Program-made: the position numbers and the translations under genes
NCBI GenBank assembly: GCA_964544085.1
Contig: CAZIZT010000003.1
Location: 62,001 to 126,000, forward strand
DNA from: CAZIZT01 sp964544085
Lineage (GTDB): Bacteria > Campylobacterota_A > Desulfurellia > Desulfurellales > Hippeaceae
Direction: 5' to 3'
DNA: 64,000 bases
In this document: positions 35,025-43,304 of the stretch, piece after piece
Layout: each line of letters starts with the position of its first letter
Position numbering within the stretch: position 1 is the stretch's first letter
Notes under the pieces: generated by a model
The model's database searches: none
What the model saw: the letters and a program-made list of their open reading frames with translations, nothing else
Told to the model about the DNA's origin: nothing

Positions 35025-36893
35025 TCACTTTGACTGTGAAGTCGTTACACTGCTGCATGTGTAACAGCTACCCTCGTCTGAGTAGAGACACTCGATAATA
35101 TCCTTGTATTTGTCGTATATGACCCTTCTTTTGAGTTTCAGGGTCGATGTGAGTTCTCCGCCTTCTATAGTGAAATCGTTGGGCAGAATTGCAAATTTCT
35201 TGATTGTCTCTACCCTTGCAAGTTTCTTATTTATCCTTTCCACTTCGCTCTTTATCAGCTTGAGGATCTTCTCATTTTTAGCAAGATCGGATATGTCGAA
35301 GTAGCGCAGATGGTGCTCTTTTGCATATTCAATAATCCTCTCCATGTTAAGCGTTATCAGAGCCACAATGTAGGGCCTCTTGTCGCCGTAGAGACAGGCG
35401 TTGGAGATGTACTTGGAACTTTTAAGGGCGTTTTCTATCATCTGTGGTGCTATGTTCTTCCCTCCAGCTGTGATAATAATCTCCTTCTTTCTGTCGGTTA
35501 TGAAAACAAAGCCCTCGTCATCTATATGACCTATATCACCTGTTTTGAACCAACCGTCCTCTGTAAACGCCTCTTTGGTTTCTTCTGGCATCTTATAGTA
35601 ACCTTTTGCGATCTGGGGACCCCTGAAGATGAGTTCTCCATCCTCTGCCACCTTGATTTCTGTCTTTTCCAGCAGTGTTCCTACACTGCCGAACTTGAAC
35701 TTTTCCGGAGTGTTGACGCATAGTACAGGTGATGTTTCTGTAAGCCCGTATCCTTCAAGCACCTTCAACCCTATGCCCCAGTAGAATATGTTAAGGTCCC
35801 TATCAAGCGGTGCACCGCCAGATACGAAAGCCTTGAATCTGTCAAGACCCATGCTCCTTCTGAGTTTTTTGAAGACAAGTTTATCTGCGATAGAGTAGCG
35901 TAATTCGGATGGCGAGGAGTGCTCAACGTATTTTTTCCTTATATACTCCTTACCCACATCAAAAGCCCAGTATATAAGGGTTTTCTTTGAAGCGGGCATG
36001 TTATGAGCAACATCCATCAGTCTGGCATAAATCTTCTCCAGCAACCTTGGCACAGTTATCATAATTGTGGGCCTGATCTCACGCATGTTGTCAGCTATGG
36101 TTTCTATACTTTCAGCAAAGGCTATCTTGGCGCCGTAGTAGAGAGGCAAATAGCAGCTGTCGGTTTTACCAAGAACGTGGCTAAACGGGAGGAATGTTAA
36201 AAAAATATCCTCTTTCGATAGTAGATCACCAACCTTCCTTGCCGTGTAATAAAGGTTTGAGATGATGTTGTTGTGTGTGAGCAGGACACCCTTAGGTCTG
36301 CCGGTTGTGCCAGATGTGTAAAGGATTGTATAGATCCCATCAGGATCTATCTCATCTATGGATGATTCAATGGCTTTTGTGTCTTCTTCGGATAGTTCTT
36401 CAGAAATTTCAGAGAGTTGGTAAAGGGTATAAACGGGTAGATCAGGATCCCCAAGGAACCTGTCATGGGCAACAACAAACTCAATCTGCCCCTTGATTTG
36501 ATCTTTTATGTCTAGAAGTTTTTGGTACTGGCCTTTTGTAGAGACAAAGATAGCCTTCGATTCGGAGTGCTTCAATATGTATGCTATCTGTTCTGGTGAA
36601 TCTGTGTGATAGATGGGTACCTCAATAGCGCCAAGATTAAGTATACCAAAGTCCGCAAGTACCCACATGGGTCTTGTTTCCGACAATATGGCGACCTTAT
36701 CGCCTTTCTTTATGCCCATCTTTCTTAAGCCTCTTGAAACCTGAAGGCACCGTTTGTAGAGTTGCGAGTAGGTAATAGAGATGTATTTGCCTTCCTTTTT
36801 ATAAAGAATAGCCACCTCGTTGGCGAACTTTTCTGCGTTTTTTCTAAGAAGATCAGGAATAGAGCTGTAGGGATACTCACTAACACCTGCCAC
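35025..36893 (-). CDS. fadD: Long-chain fatty acid-CoA ligase
   Basis: A 622-residue AMP-forming synthetase, the first gene of the leftward fatty acid operon. The P-loop LYTSGTTGRPKG is near residue 192, GYGLTETSP near 385, FKTGDIGHIDDEG near 440 and DRKKEIIITAGGKNI near 458. The length and the DIDDEG/AGGKN pattern are those of FAA1-like long-chain enzymes. The start codon is GTG with GGAGG 7 bp upstream, and the promoter at 36919-36947 drives it. It should activate fatty acids that enter through FadL. Confidence 0.93.
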   Translation of the reverse strand: MAGVSEYPYSSIPDLLRKNAEKFANEVAILYKKEGKYISITYSQLYKRCLQVSRGLRKMGIKKGDKVAILSETRPMWVLADFGILNLGAIEVPIYHTDSPEQIAYILKHSESKAIFVSTKGQYQKLLDIKDQIKGQIEFVVAHDRFLGDPDLPVYTLYQLSEISEELSEEDTKAIESSIDEIDPDGIYTILYTSGTTGRPKGVLLTHNNIISNLYYTARKVGDLLSKEDIFLTFLPFSHVLGKTDSCYLPLYYGAKIAFAESIETIADNMREIRPTIMITVPRLLEKIYARLMDVAHNMPASKKTLIYWAFDVGKEYIRKKYVEHSSPSELRYSIADKLVFKKLRRSMGLDRFKAFVSGGAPLDRDLNIFYWGIGLKVLEGYGLTETSPVLCVNTPEKFKFGSVGTLLEKTEIKVAEDGELIFRGPQIAKGYYKMPEETKEAFTEDGWFKTGDIGHIDDEGFVFITDRKKEIIITAGGKNIAPQMIENALKSSKYISNACLYGDKRPYIVALITLNMERIIEYAKEHHLRYFDISDLAKNEKILKLIKSEVERINKKLARVETIKKFAILPNDFTIEGGELTSTLKLKRRVIYDKYKDIIECLYSDEGSCYTCSSVTTSQSK

Positions 36894-36918
36894 GGAAGCA
36901 CCTCCTTTTCATTAAGGG

Positions 36919-36947
36919 TTTATATTCTCATTTTACGTAAATGTCAA
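36919..36947 (-). promoter_or_regulatory. Sigma70 promoter of the fad operon
   Basis: Perfect TTGACA, 17-bp spacer, TATAAA on the minus strand, about 26 bp before the fadD start codon. The palindrome TTTACGTAAA fills the spacer next to the -35 box. Confidence 0.8.
36932..36941. promoter_or_regulatory. Operator-like palindrome TTTACGTAAA (fad promoter)
   Basis: A perfect 10-bp palindrome in the spacer, directly adjoining the -35 hexamer of the fad promoter. The same element in the same position occurs in the divergent etf promoter (37280-37289). Confidence 0.6.
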
Positions 36948-37075
36948 GAATGTTCATCAACAGAAAACCCTCAAGATTGAGTGTAATTTAACTGACTGTT
37001 AAGTTTCCGACGGGGTTTTTATTTTTCTCCCCGATTTCTAATTTTATATTTATTTTGCCCGATAATGCAACATTT

Positions 37076-37113
37076 TTTTATATCTGTGAAGACAAGCAGA
37101 AGCAGATATAAAA
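37076..37113. repeat. 11-bp perfect inverted repeat in the fad-etf intergenic region
   Basis: TTTTATATCTG (37076-37086) and CAGATATAAAA (37103-37113) are exact reverse complements around a 16-nt centre. There is no T-tract that would make a strong terminator. Its place between two divergent fatty acid promoters suggests a regulator site with two half-sites about 2.5 helical turns apart, or an RNA hairpin. The rest of 36948-37172 is AT-rich with no gene. Confidence 0.5.
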
Positions 37114-37172
37114 GTCTCTCATTTTCTTCGAGTGATAATTTTTGTTGTTCGCAAATCCGGCGTGTTTTACAT

Positions 37173-37192
37173 TTACTTTAAGGTTAAGGTAA
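37173..37192 (+). promoter_or_regulatory. Operator-like dyad TTACTTTAAGGTTAAGGTAA
   Basis: A near-perfect palindrome with 8 of 10 matched positions per arm. It is the clearest copy of the motif also found at the hut and fadL promoters. A weak promoter-like pair TTGTTC-17-TACATT (37145-37173) ends just where it begins, repeating the -10/dyad arrangement of the hut promoter. Confidence 0.5.
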
Positions 37193-37273
37193 GCAATCAG
37201 TCGATGCTTTCTTGAAAGGGCGTTGCACGTTTGATTTCGTTTGATTCGGATTCCGAGGCTTATGCCAATTAAC

Positions 37274-37300
37274 TTGACTTTTACGTAAGCAAGTTATAAT
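37274..37300 (+). promoter_or_regulatory. Sigma70 promoter of etfBA with internal TTTACGTAAG
   Basis: TTGACT and a perfect TATAAT with a short 15-bp spacer. The element TTTACGTAAG (37280-37289) abuts the -35 box just as in the fad promoter, so both operons probably answer to the same factor. Confidence 0.7.
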
Positions 37301-37343
37301 ATGGCCATTAGAAGTAAAGATTATTGAAAAACAGGAGGCCCAA

Positions 37344-38117
37344 ATGAAGATTCTGGTGTGCGTAAAGCAGGTTCCAGATATGGAATCGAAGTTTCAAATC
37401 GATTCGTCCTCTAAATGGTACGACCAGAGCGATTTGGTTTACAAGATCAACGAGTACGATGAGTATGCAGCTGAGGAGGCAGTAAGGCTCAAAGAAAAGG
37501 TTTCCGGTTCTGAGCTGGTTGTGCTCTCTATCGGTCCTGAAAGGGTAAAGGATGTTATAAGAAAGGTGCTCGCAATGGGAGCGGACAGAGGCGTTCATAT
37601 CCTCGACAATGAAGAACACTTAAGGGATCCCTATCAGAAGGCTTCTGTCATTGCGGAATATGCAAAGAACGAGAACTTTGACATTATATTTACCGGGCTT
37701 CAATCGCAGGATAGAGGTTCAGCACAGGTAGCACCGCTCCTTGCCGGTTTGCTCGGGTATGCATTTGTCAGTACGGTTGTAGCTTTTGAGTATAAGGATG
37801 GATACGTTGAGGTAGAAAGAGAGCTTGAGGGCGGATTGAGAGCACAAGTAAAGGTTAAATTGCCAGCTGTGGTGGCGTGCCAGCTTGGCTTGAACACACC
37901 AAGATATCCGACGCTACCAAATATTATGAAAGCCAAAAGAAAGAAACTGGACACAATAGAAATTGAGAAACTGTTGAAAGTCGAACCACTTGTTGAGACA
38001 CAGAAACTGTTTGTACCAGAAAGAAAGGCTGGCGGTATTGTGCTTGAAGGTGATTCGGACAAGATGGCTGATGAGCTGATTAAGATTCTGAAAGAGAAAA
38101 CGCAGGTGATTAAATAG
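37344..38117 (+). CDS. etfB: Electron transfer flavoprotein beta subunit
   Basis: A 257-residue ETF beta subunit. It begins with MKILVCVKQVPD, has the motif GLQSQDRGSAQVAPLLAG near residue 116 and the AMP-binding region LPAVVACQLGLNTPRYPT near 170. With EtfA it accepts electrons from acyl-CoA dehydrogenases. Its position at the head of the second beta-oxidation cluster, and divergent from the first, suits a carrier shared by both. The strong site AGGAGG lies 6 bp upstream of the ATG. Confidence 0.95.
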   Translation: MKILVCVKQVPDMESKFQIDSSSKWYDQSDLVYKINEYDEYAAEEAVRLKEKVSGSELVVLSIGPERVKDVIRKVLAMGADRGVHILDNEEHLRDPYQKASVIAEYAKNENFDIIFTGLQSQDRGSAQVAPLLAGLLGYAFVSTVVAFEYKDGYVEVERELEGGLRAQVKVKLPAVVACQLGLNTPRYPTLPNIMKAKRKKLDTIEIEKLLKVEPLVETQKLFVPERKAGGIVLEGDSDKMADELIKILKEKTQVIK

Positions 38118-38139
38118 CAAATAACAGGAGGGTTAAGAT

Positions 38140-39054
38140 ATGAAGGCGTTGCTTGTTGGTGAGTTCAGGCAGGGTAAGGTGGAGGAGTCCACCTACGAGC
38201 TGGTAGGTTTTGCAAAGCAGTACGGTTTTGATCATGTCATGTTTATTGTTGCAAAGGAAGGTGTGGATATCAAGTACGATTCAAAGCTGTATTTAGCCGA
38301 TGCGGATAAGTACGGTGAATACAATCCCGATGCACACAAGAAGCTGATAGAGCAGGTTGTGGAGAAGGAAAATCCGGATTATATCGTATTCAGCCATTCA
38401 TCCTACGGTTGGGACATGGCCTTTAGGGTTGCTGCCGACCTGAAGGTTGCACCTATATCTGAAGTTGTAGAGTACAAGGATGGTAGCTTTATCGTTCCAT
38501 GCTGCAACTCCAAGTTTAGAAGGGAAGTCAAGCCAAAAACAGAGAAGGCTGTTATTACGCTTCAGGGTGGGGCTTTCCAGCCTGTTGCTGAAGGTACGCC
38601 ACAGATCGAAAAGATCGATATCGAGGTGCCAGAAAGCGGTGTGGAGTTCGTAGGTTATAGGGTGCCCGAGAAGAAGGGTGTGGATCTTACCAAGGCTGAA
38701 ATCATTGTTAGCGTTGGCAGAGGTGTGGGTAAAAAAGAGAATATACAGCTCGAAGAGGAGCTGGCCAAGGTGCTGGGTGCTGAGCTTGGAGCAAGTAGGC
38801 CTGTTGTGGATGCAGGATGGCTTGATCAATCCCATCAGGTTGGAACGACTGGTCAGACGGTTGCACCCAAGCTTTATATAGCCTGTGGTATATCGGGAGC
38901 TATACAGCACATTGCTGGTATGAAAAAGTCCGGTTTTGTCGTTGCCATCAATACGGATAAGGATGCACCGATAAGGGAGATAGCTGACGTGTTTGTGGTG
39001 GCCGACGTGAACGAGTTTGTGCCTGTCTTGACTCAGAAACTCAAGTCGGCATAA
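38140..39054 (+). CDS. etfA: Electron transfer flavoprotein alpha subunit
   Basis: A 304-residue ETF alpha subunit that holds the FAD. The FAD domain shows GASRPVVDAGW near residue 227, the signature YIACGISGAIQHIAGMK near 250 and AINTDKDAPI near 275. The N-terminal half is the usual Rossmann-like domain. It follows etfB by 22 bp and is followed within 30 bp by a hairpin terminator, so etfBA can be expressed separately from the downstream enzymes. Confidence 0.95.
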   Translation: MKALLVGEFRQGKVEESTYELVGFAKQYGFDHVMFIVAKEGVDIKYDSKLYLADADKYGEYNPDAHKKLIEQVVEKENPDYIVFSHSSYGWDMAFRVAADLKVAPISEVVEYKDGSFIVPCCNSKFRREVKPKTEKAVITLQGGAFQPVAEGTPQIEKIDIEVPESGVEFVGYRVPEKKGVDLTKAEIIVSVGRGVGKKENIQLEEELAKVLGAELGASRPVVDAGWLDQSHQVGTTGQTVAPKLYIACGISGAIQHIAGMKKSGFVVAINTDKDAPIREIADVFVVADVNEFVPVLTQKLKSA

Positions 39055-39082
39055 CAGGTAAGGAAGGCTAAATGGGCTAATT

Positions 39083-39108
39083 GGGTGGCTTCTTGCCGCC
39101 CGTTTTTT
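39083..39108 (+). terminator. Intrinsic terminator after etfA
   Basis: Stem GGGTGGC/GCCGCCC (one G-T pair), 5-nt loop, then six T. Some read-through is likely because the next operon is functionally linked. Confidence 0.8.
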
Positions 39109-39110
39109 GT

Positions 39111-39301
39111 TTGACATGGTTATTCCGAAGGATATTGGTGGCAATTTCATTATACATTCTGCTACCAAAAGGGTATCTGACAAACAGCACCACAACCGCA
39201 TCGATTACGGTTGCAGTAAAAAGGCTATTTTGCCAGAAGGAGTAAGCATCTCAAGCGGGGAGGTGCCGGTTGTGGTTTATACAAAGAGAGGGAGGCTATC
39301 G
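39111..39301 (+). promoter_or_regulatory. Structured leader region before the thiolase gene
   Basis: Starts with TTGACA (39111-39116) but only a weak -10 candidate. It contains TGGTGGCA/TGCTACCA as a stem (39135-39142 with 39167-39174), the hairpin CAACCG-9 nt-CGGTTG (39193-39213), and ACCACAACCG (39189-39198) exactly complementary to CGGTTGTGGT (39267-39276). The two pairings of the CAACCG segment exclude each other, which is the logic of an RNA switch. An open reading frame runs through from 39107, but its residues do not resemble a thiolase N-terminus. No known riboswitch class is recognised. Confidence 0.4.
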
Positions 39302-40471
39302 ATGGACGTTTATCTTGTGGATGCGCTGAGAACCCCTTTCGGTTCGTTTGGTGGTTCACTTTCGACTGTTCCTGCTCCTAAGCTGGGTGCACACGTAATA
39401 AGGGCTCTGCTTGAGCGTCTTTCTCTACCAGCGGAGGCGGTAGACGAGGTGATAATCGGAAATGTGCTCTCTGCTGGAGTGGGTCAAGCTCCAGCCCGTC
39501 AGGCTGCCATTTATGCCGGTATACCGACAAGCGTTCCGGCAATGACGATCAACAAGGTGTGCGGCTCCGGTCTGAAAGCAATGATGCTTGCTGTAGGCTC
39601 TGTGAAGCTCAACGATGCGAGTATGGTAATAGCGGGTGGTATGGAGAATATGTCCCTGGGTCCCTACTACTTGAAAAAGGCACGCTTTGGCTATCGCATG
39701 GGGAACGATGAAATTATAGACGGAATGGTGTATGATGGGCTGTGGGACCCTTACAACAACATTCATATGGGGTTGATTACAGAAAGGATAGCCCAGAAGC
39801 ATGGCATAACGAGACAGATGCAGGATGAGTATGCTGAACGATCCTATCGCCTTGCACAGAAAGCAGAAGAGGGTGTCTTTAAGGAAGAGATCGTACCCAT
39901 AGAGGTGCAGGCTGGCAAAAATACCCTTCTTGTGGAGAAGGATGAAGACCCCTACAAGGTTAAGTTCGATAAGATTGCCAAACTCAGGCCAGCTTTCGAT
40001 AAAGAGGGCACGATAACAGCAGCCAATGCTTCCACAATCTCCGATGGCGCTGCCATAGGTCTAATTGCCTCTGAGGAAGCTGTGAAACGTTACAACTTAA
40101 AACCGCTTGCCAGGATTGTTGCCTACGCTACGAACAGTATCGAACCGGAACGCTTCCCTGAGGCGCCTGTAGGTGCTATCAAACGCGTCCTTGAGCGTGC
40201 CTCCTTAAAGATAGACGACATAGGTCTGTTTGAGATAAATGAGGCTTTTGCAGTAGTGGTGCTGGTTGCTATAAAGGAACTCAATCTCGATTTGGATAAG
40301 GTAAACGTGAATGGCGGTGCGATATCTGTGGGCCACCCAATAGGTGCAAGTGGTGGTAGACTTGCTGCTACGCTTGTTAAAGAGATGCACAGACGCGATG
40401 TAAAATATGGCCTTGCCACGCTCTGTATCGGTGGCGGTGAGGCAGTTGCCATGATATTCGAGAAGGTTTAA
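39302..40471 (+). CDS. Acetyl-CoA acetyltransferase (thiolase)
   Basis: A 389-residue thiolase. The start at 39302 is chosen because GGGAGG lies about 8 bp upstream and the protein then begins MDVYLVDALRTPFGSFGG as in the family; the frame is open 195 nt further upstream without homology. The nucleophile is in NKVCGSGLKA near residue 88, NEAFAVV near 313, GHPIGASGG near 342 and CIGGGEAV near 375. Being in a cluster with short-chain enzymes, it probably acts on acetoacetyl-CoA and short 3-ketoacyl-CoA. Confidence 0.93.
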   Translation: MDVYLVDALRTPFGSFGGSLSTVPAPKLGAHVIRALLERLSLPAEAVDEVIIGNVLSAGVGQAPARQAAIYAGIPTSVPAMTINKVCGSGLKAMMLAVGSVKLNDASMVIAGGMENMSLGPYYLKKARFGYRMGNDEIIDGMVYDGLWDPYNNIHMGLITERIAQKHGITRQMQDEYAERSYRLAQKAEEGVFKEEIVPIEVQAGKNTLLVEKDEDPYKVKFDKIAKLRPAFDKEGTITAANASTISDGAAIGLIASEEAVKRYNLKPLARIVAYATNSIEPERFPEAPVGAIKRVLERASLKIDDIGLFEINEAFAVVVLVAIKELNLDLDKVNVNGGAISVGHPIGASGGRLAATLVKEMHRRDVKYGLATLCIGGGEAVAMIFEKV

Positions 40472-40486
40472 GCGGAGGTGGAGAAT

Positions 40487-41338
40487 ATGCAGATCGAGAG
40501 GGTAGGTGTGGTTGGTGCTGGCCAGATGGGAAACGGCATAGCTCACGTGTTTGCACTGAGTGGTTTTGATGTTGTAATGTACGACATATCGCAAGATCAG
40601 CTTGACAAGGCTAAGGTGACAATCGAGAAAAATCTAAAGCGACAAGTAAAAAAGGGTGTGTTGAAAGAGGATGAGATAGAGGGTGTCCTTGATAGGATTG
40701 TTGCAACAACAAACCTTGAGCATATAGCATCTGTCGACTATGTGGTGGAGGCATCCCCGGAGAATGAGCAGTTGAAGGTAGAACTATTTAAGAAGCTCGA
40801 CGATATTGTGGATGAACATGTGATACTTGCTTCTAACACATCTTCCATTTCCATTACGAAGCTTGCCATATCCACAAAACGTCCTGATAAGGTGCTGGGA
40901 ATGCATTTCATGAATCCGGTGCCGGTCATGAAGCTTGTGGAGATGATAAGGGGTTTGACAACGAGTGATGAAACCTATAATACTGCAATAGAGCTTGCCA
41001 AAAAGCTGGGTAAGGAACCTGTGTTATCAAAGGACTATGCAGGATTTATCGTGAATAGAATTCTGATACCAATGATTAACGAAGCAATCTTTGTCTTACA
41101 GGAGGGCATTGCATCGGCAGAAGACATCGATAAGGCAATGAAACTGGGTACCAACCAGCCCATGGGACCGTTAACGCTGGCGGATTTCATTGGTCTGGAT
41201 ACGGTGCTTGCAATCCAGAATGTGCTCTATGAGAACTTTAAGGATCCCAAGTATAGGCCCGCGCCGCTGCTCGTTAAGATGGTGGAAGCAGGTTATCTGG
41301 GAAGAAAAACCTCAAGAGGGTTTTACAGTTACCAGTAG
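40487..41338 (+). CDS. 3-hydroxybutyryl-CoA dehydrogenase
   Basis: A 283-residue single-domain 3-hydroxyacyl-CoA dehydrogenase. The NAD motif GVVGAGQMGNGIAHV is at the N-terminus, SNTSSISIT near residue 115, HFMNPVPVMKLVE near 139 and DYAGFIVNRIL near 185. ATG at 40487 is the start, since GGAGG at 40474-40478 is its ribosome site; an upstream GTG at 40478 overlaps that site. The small size and the company of crotonase and butyryl-CoA dehydrogenase indicate a C4 substrate (Hbd/PaaH type). Confidence 0.92.
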   Translation: MQIERVGVVGAGQMGNGIAHVFALSGFDVVMYDISQDQLDKAKVTIEKNLKRQVKKGVLKEDEIEGVLDRIVATTNLEHIASVDYVVEASPENEQLKVELFKKLDDIVDEHVILASNTSSISITKLAISTKRPDKVLGMHFMNPVPVMKLVEMIRGLTTSDETYNTAIELAKKLGKEPVLSKDYAGFIVNRILIPMINEAIFVLQEGIASAEDIDKAMKLGTNQPMGPLTLADFIGLDTVLAIQNVLYENFKDPKYRPAPLLVKMVEAGYLGRKTSRGFYSYQ

Positions 41339-41347
41339 GAGGTAGCA

Positions 41348-42127
41348 ATGAAGAATCTGCTGTTTGAAGCTGATGGGGGTATAGGGGTTTTGACCATAAA
41401 CCGTCCGGATAAACTCAATGCGCTTGATCTGGAGACGATCAACGAGCTTGGCGAAAAGATTGAGGAGATCGAAGAGGATAACGATTTGCGCTGTGTTATC
41501 CTCAGAGGTGCTGGCCAGAAGGCATTCGTTGCCGGAGCAGATATATCCTTCATGCAATCCTTGAATTCGGTCGAAGCCTACGAGTTTTCACGTCGAGGAC
41601 AGAAGCTTATTCAGGCGTTTGCTGATTCCAGCAAGGTATTTATCGCTGCAGTTAACGGTTATGCCCTGGGTGGTGGTTTTGAAATTGCCCTTGGATGCGA
41701 TTTTATCTACGCATCGGCGAATGCCAGGTTCGGTTTTCCGGAGGTGACATTGGGTATTCTGCCAGGTTTTGGAGGCACACAGAACCTATCGCGTATAACG
41801 GGCAAGAATATCGCAAGGGAGCTTATCTTCACAGGCAAGATGATTGATGCGGAGTATGCCAGATCCATAGGTGTTGTGAATGCCGTGCTGGACGATGTGG
41901 AAAAACTCATGGAATACGCAAGAAAAACCGCTGAGAAAATCCTATCCAATGGTCCTGTCGGTATTTCTTTGGCGAAGAAGGCGATAAACAACGGTTTCAA
42001 CCTGCCAGAGGATGAGGCATACAAATACGAAAGCACGCTGTTCGGCATGGTGTTTGCAACCGAGGATGCAAAAGAGGGTTTAAAGGCATTTGTGGAGAAG
42101 AGAAAGCCTGAGTTCAAAAATAGATAG
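41348..42127 (+). CDS. Enoyl-CoA hydratase (crotonase)
   Basis: A 259-residue crotonase-fold enzyme that hydrates crotonyl-CoA and short enoyl-CoA. The oxyanion-hole segments are AGADISFM near residue 65 and NGYALGGGFEIALGCD near 105. Both catalytic Glu positions are filled: Glu in FGFPEVTLGILPGFGG near 133-148. It begins 9 bp after the dehydrogenase gene with GGAGG upstream of the ATG. It completes the short-chain set with the flanking genes. Confidence 0.93.
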   Translation: MKNLLFEADGGIGVLTINRPDKLNALDLETINELGEKIEEIEEDNDLRCVILRGAGQKAFVAGADISFMQSLNSVEAYEFSRRGQKLIQAFADSSKVFIAAVNGYALGGGFEIALGCDFIYASANARFGFPEVTLGILPGFGGTQNLSRITGKNIARELIFTGKMIDAEYARSIGVVNAVLDDVEKLMEYARKTAEKILSNGPVGISLAKKAINNGFNLPEDEAYKYESTLFGMVFATEDAKEGLKAFVEKRKPEFKNR

Positions 42128-42139
42128 GAGGGTTTTCAA

Positions 42140-43279
42140 ATGAATTTTGATCTAACCGATGAGGAAAAGCTTGTACGGGATACAGCACGCGATTTTGCCC
42201 AGAAGGAGCTCAAACCCATAGCGGCAGAAATAGATAAAAATCACAGGATCCCGGATGAGATTATCGCCAAGATGGGTGAACTGGGTTTCTTTGGCGTGTA
42301 TGCACCAGAACAGTATTCGGGTGCCGGGTTGAGCTTCCTTTCGTATGTACTTGTTATCGAAGAGATTTCAAAGGTTTGTGCATCAAGCGGTGTTTTAATC
42401 TCTGCACACACCTCCCTTGCTCTGAATCCCATACTTCAGTTTGGCACCGAAAAGCAAAAGGAAAAGTACCTGCCAGATCTTTGTAGTGGTAAGAAAATAG
42501 GTTGCATACTCTTAACAGAGCCTGATGCTGGTAGCGACGCTGCTAATGTTCAGACAACCTATCGAGACGAGGGAGACCACTTTGTGGTGAATGGTAACAA
42601 GATTTTTGTTACAAATGGTGGGTTCAGGCATATTGGAATACTGTTTGCAACAAAGGATAAGTCGCTAAGACACAAGGGTATCTCTGCGTTTATACTGGAG
42701 CTTGATTCTGAAGGCGTGGAGGTTTTGAGGAATGAGGAAAAGATGGGCATAAGAGGGACCTACACCACGGCTTTTGCGCTCAACGACGTGAAGATACCGA
42801 AAGAAAATCTGCTGGGCGCCGAAGGAGAGGGCTTCAAGATAGCCATGGACACACTGGATGGTGGCAGAGTAGGTATAGCGGCTCAAGCACTGGGCATTGC
42901 CGAGGGTGCTTTTGAAAGGGCTCTTGAGTACTCCAAAGAGCGCAAGCAGTTTGGAAAACCCATAAGCGCATTTCAGGCCATACAGTTCAAGCTTGCCGAT
43001 ATGAAAATGCGCATAGAACAGGCTCGATGGGTAACATACCATGCAGCATGGTTGAAGGATGCAGGTAGGAATTTTATTCTCGAATCCTCTGTGGCAAAGG
43101 CGGTTGCCAGCGAATGTGCAACCTTCGTTACTAAAGAGGCACTGCAGGTTTACGGAGGTTACGGCTATATTACAGAATACGAGATGGAGCGATTCTACCG
43201 TGATGCTAAGATAACGGAGATCTATGAAGGAACAAACGAGGTCCAGCGCATAGTGATAAGCAAGATGCTTACAAAATAA
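42140..43279 (+). CDS. Short-chain (butyryl-CoA) acyl-CoA dehydrogenase
   Basis: A 379-residue acyl-CoA dehydrogenase of the SCAD/BCD group. LLTEPDAGSDA is near residue 125, ERKQFGKPI near 270, and the catalytic Glu in IYEGTNEVQR near 365. Unlike the enzyme at 33758-35005 it keeps the usual base. The C-terminus ends RIVISKMLTK, typical of the family. It lies between crotonase and the membrane FeS oxidoreductase, so its electrons would go through EtfAB to that protein. Confidence 0.93.
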   Translation: MNFDLTDEEKLVRDTARDFAQKELKPIAAEIDKNHRIPDEIIAKMGELGFFGVYAPEQYSGAGLSFLSYVLVIEEISKVCASSGVLISAHTSLALNPILQFGTEKQKEKYLPDLCSGKKIGCILLTEPDAGSDAANVQTTYRDEGDHFVVNGNKIFVTNGGFRHIGILFATKDKSLRHKGISAFILELDSEGVEVLRNEEKMGIRGTYTTAFALNDVKIPKENLLGAEGEGFKIAMDTLDGGRVGIAAQALGIAEGAFERALEYSKERKQFGKPISAFQAIQFKLADMKMRIEQARWVTYHAAWLKDAGRNFILESSVAKAVASECATFVTKEALQVYGGYGYITEYEMERFYRDAKITEIYEGTNEVQRIVISKMLTK

Positions 43280-43304
43280 AATGTTGAAGGGGGAAAAGCG
43301 ATAG

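Noticed and set aside
38398..39201. A 267-codon frame antisense to etfA
   Set aside because: It covers etfA and its terminator, lacks a ribosome site and has a shadow-like composition.
39135..39265. Cobalamin riboswitch in the thiolase leader
   Set aside because: A stem followed by AAAAGGG and a small hairpin recalls the start of the B12 element, but the conserved CCCGCCACUGU-type core is not present and no B12-related gene follows.
39107..39301. N-terminal extension of the thiolase (65 codons)
   Set aside because: The extension has no thiolase-like sequence, while a strong ribosome site and the family N-terminus begin at 39302.
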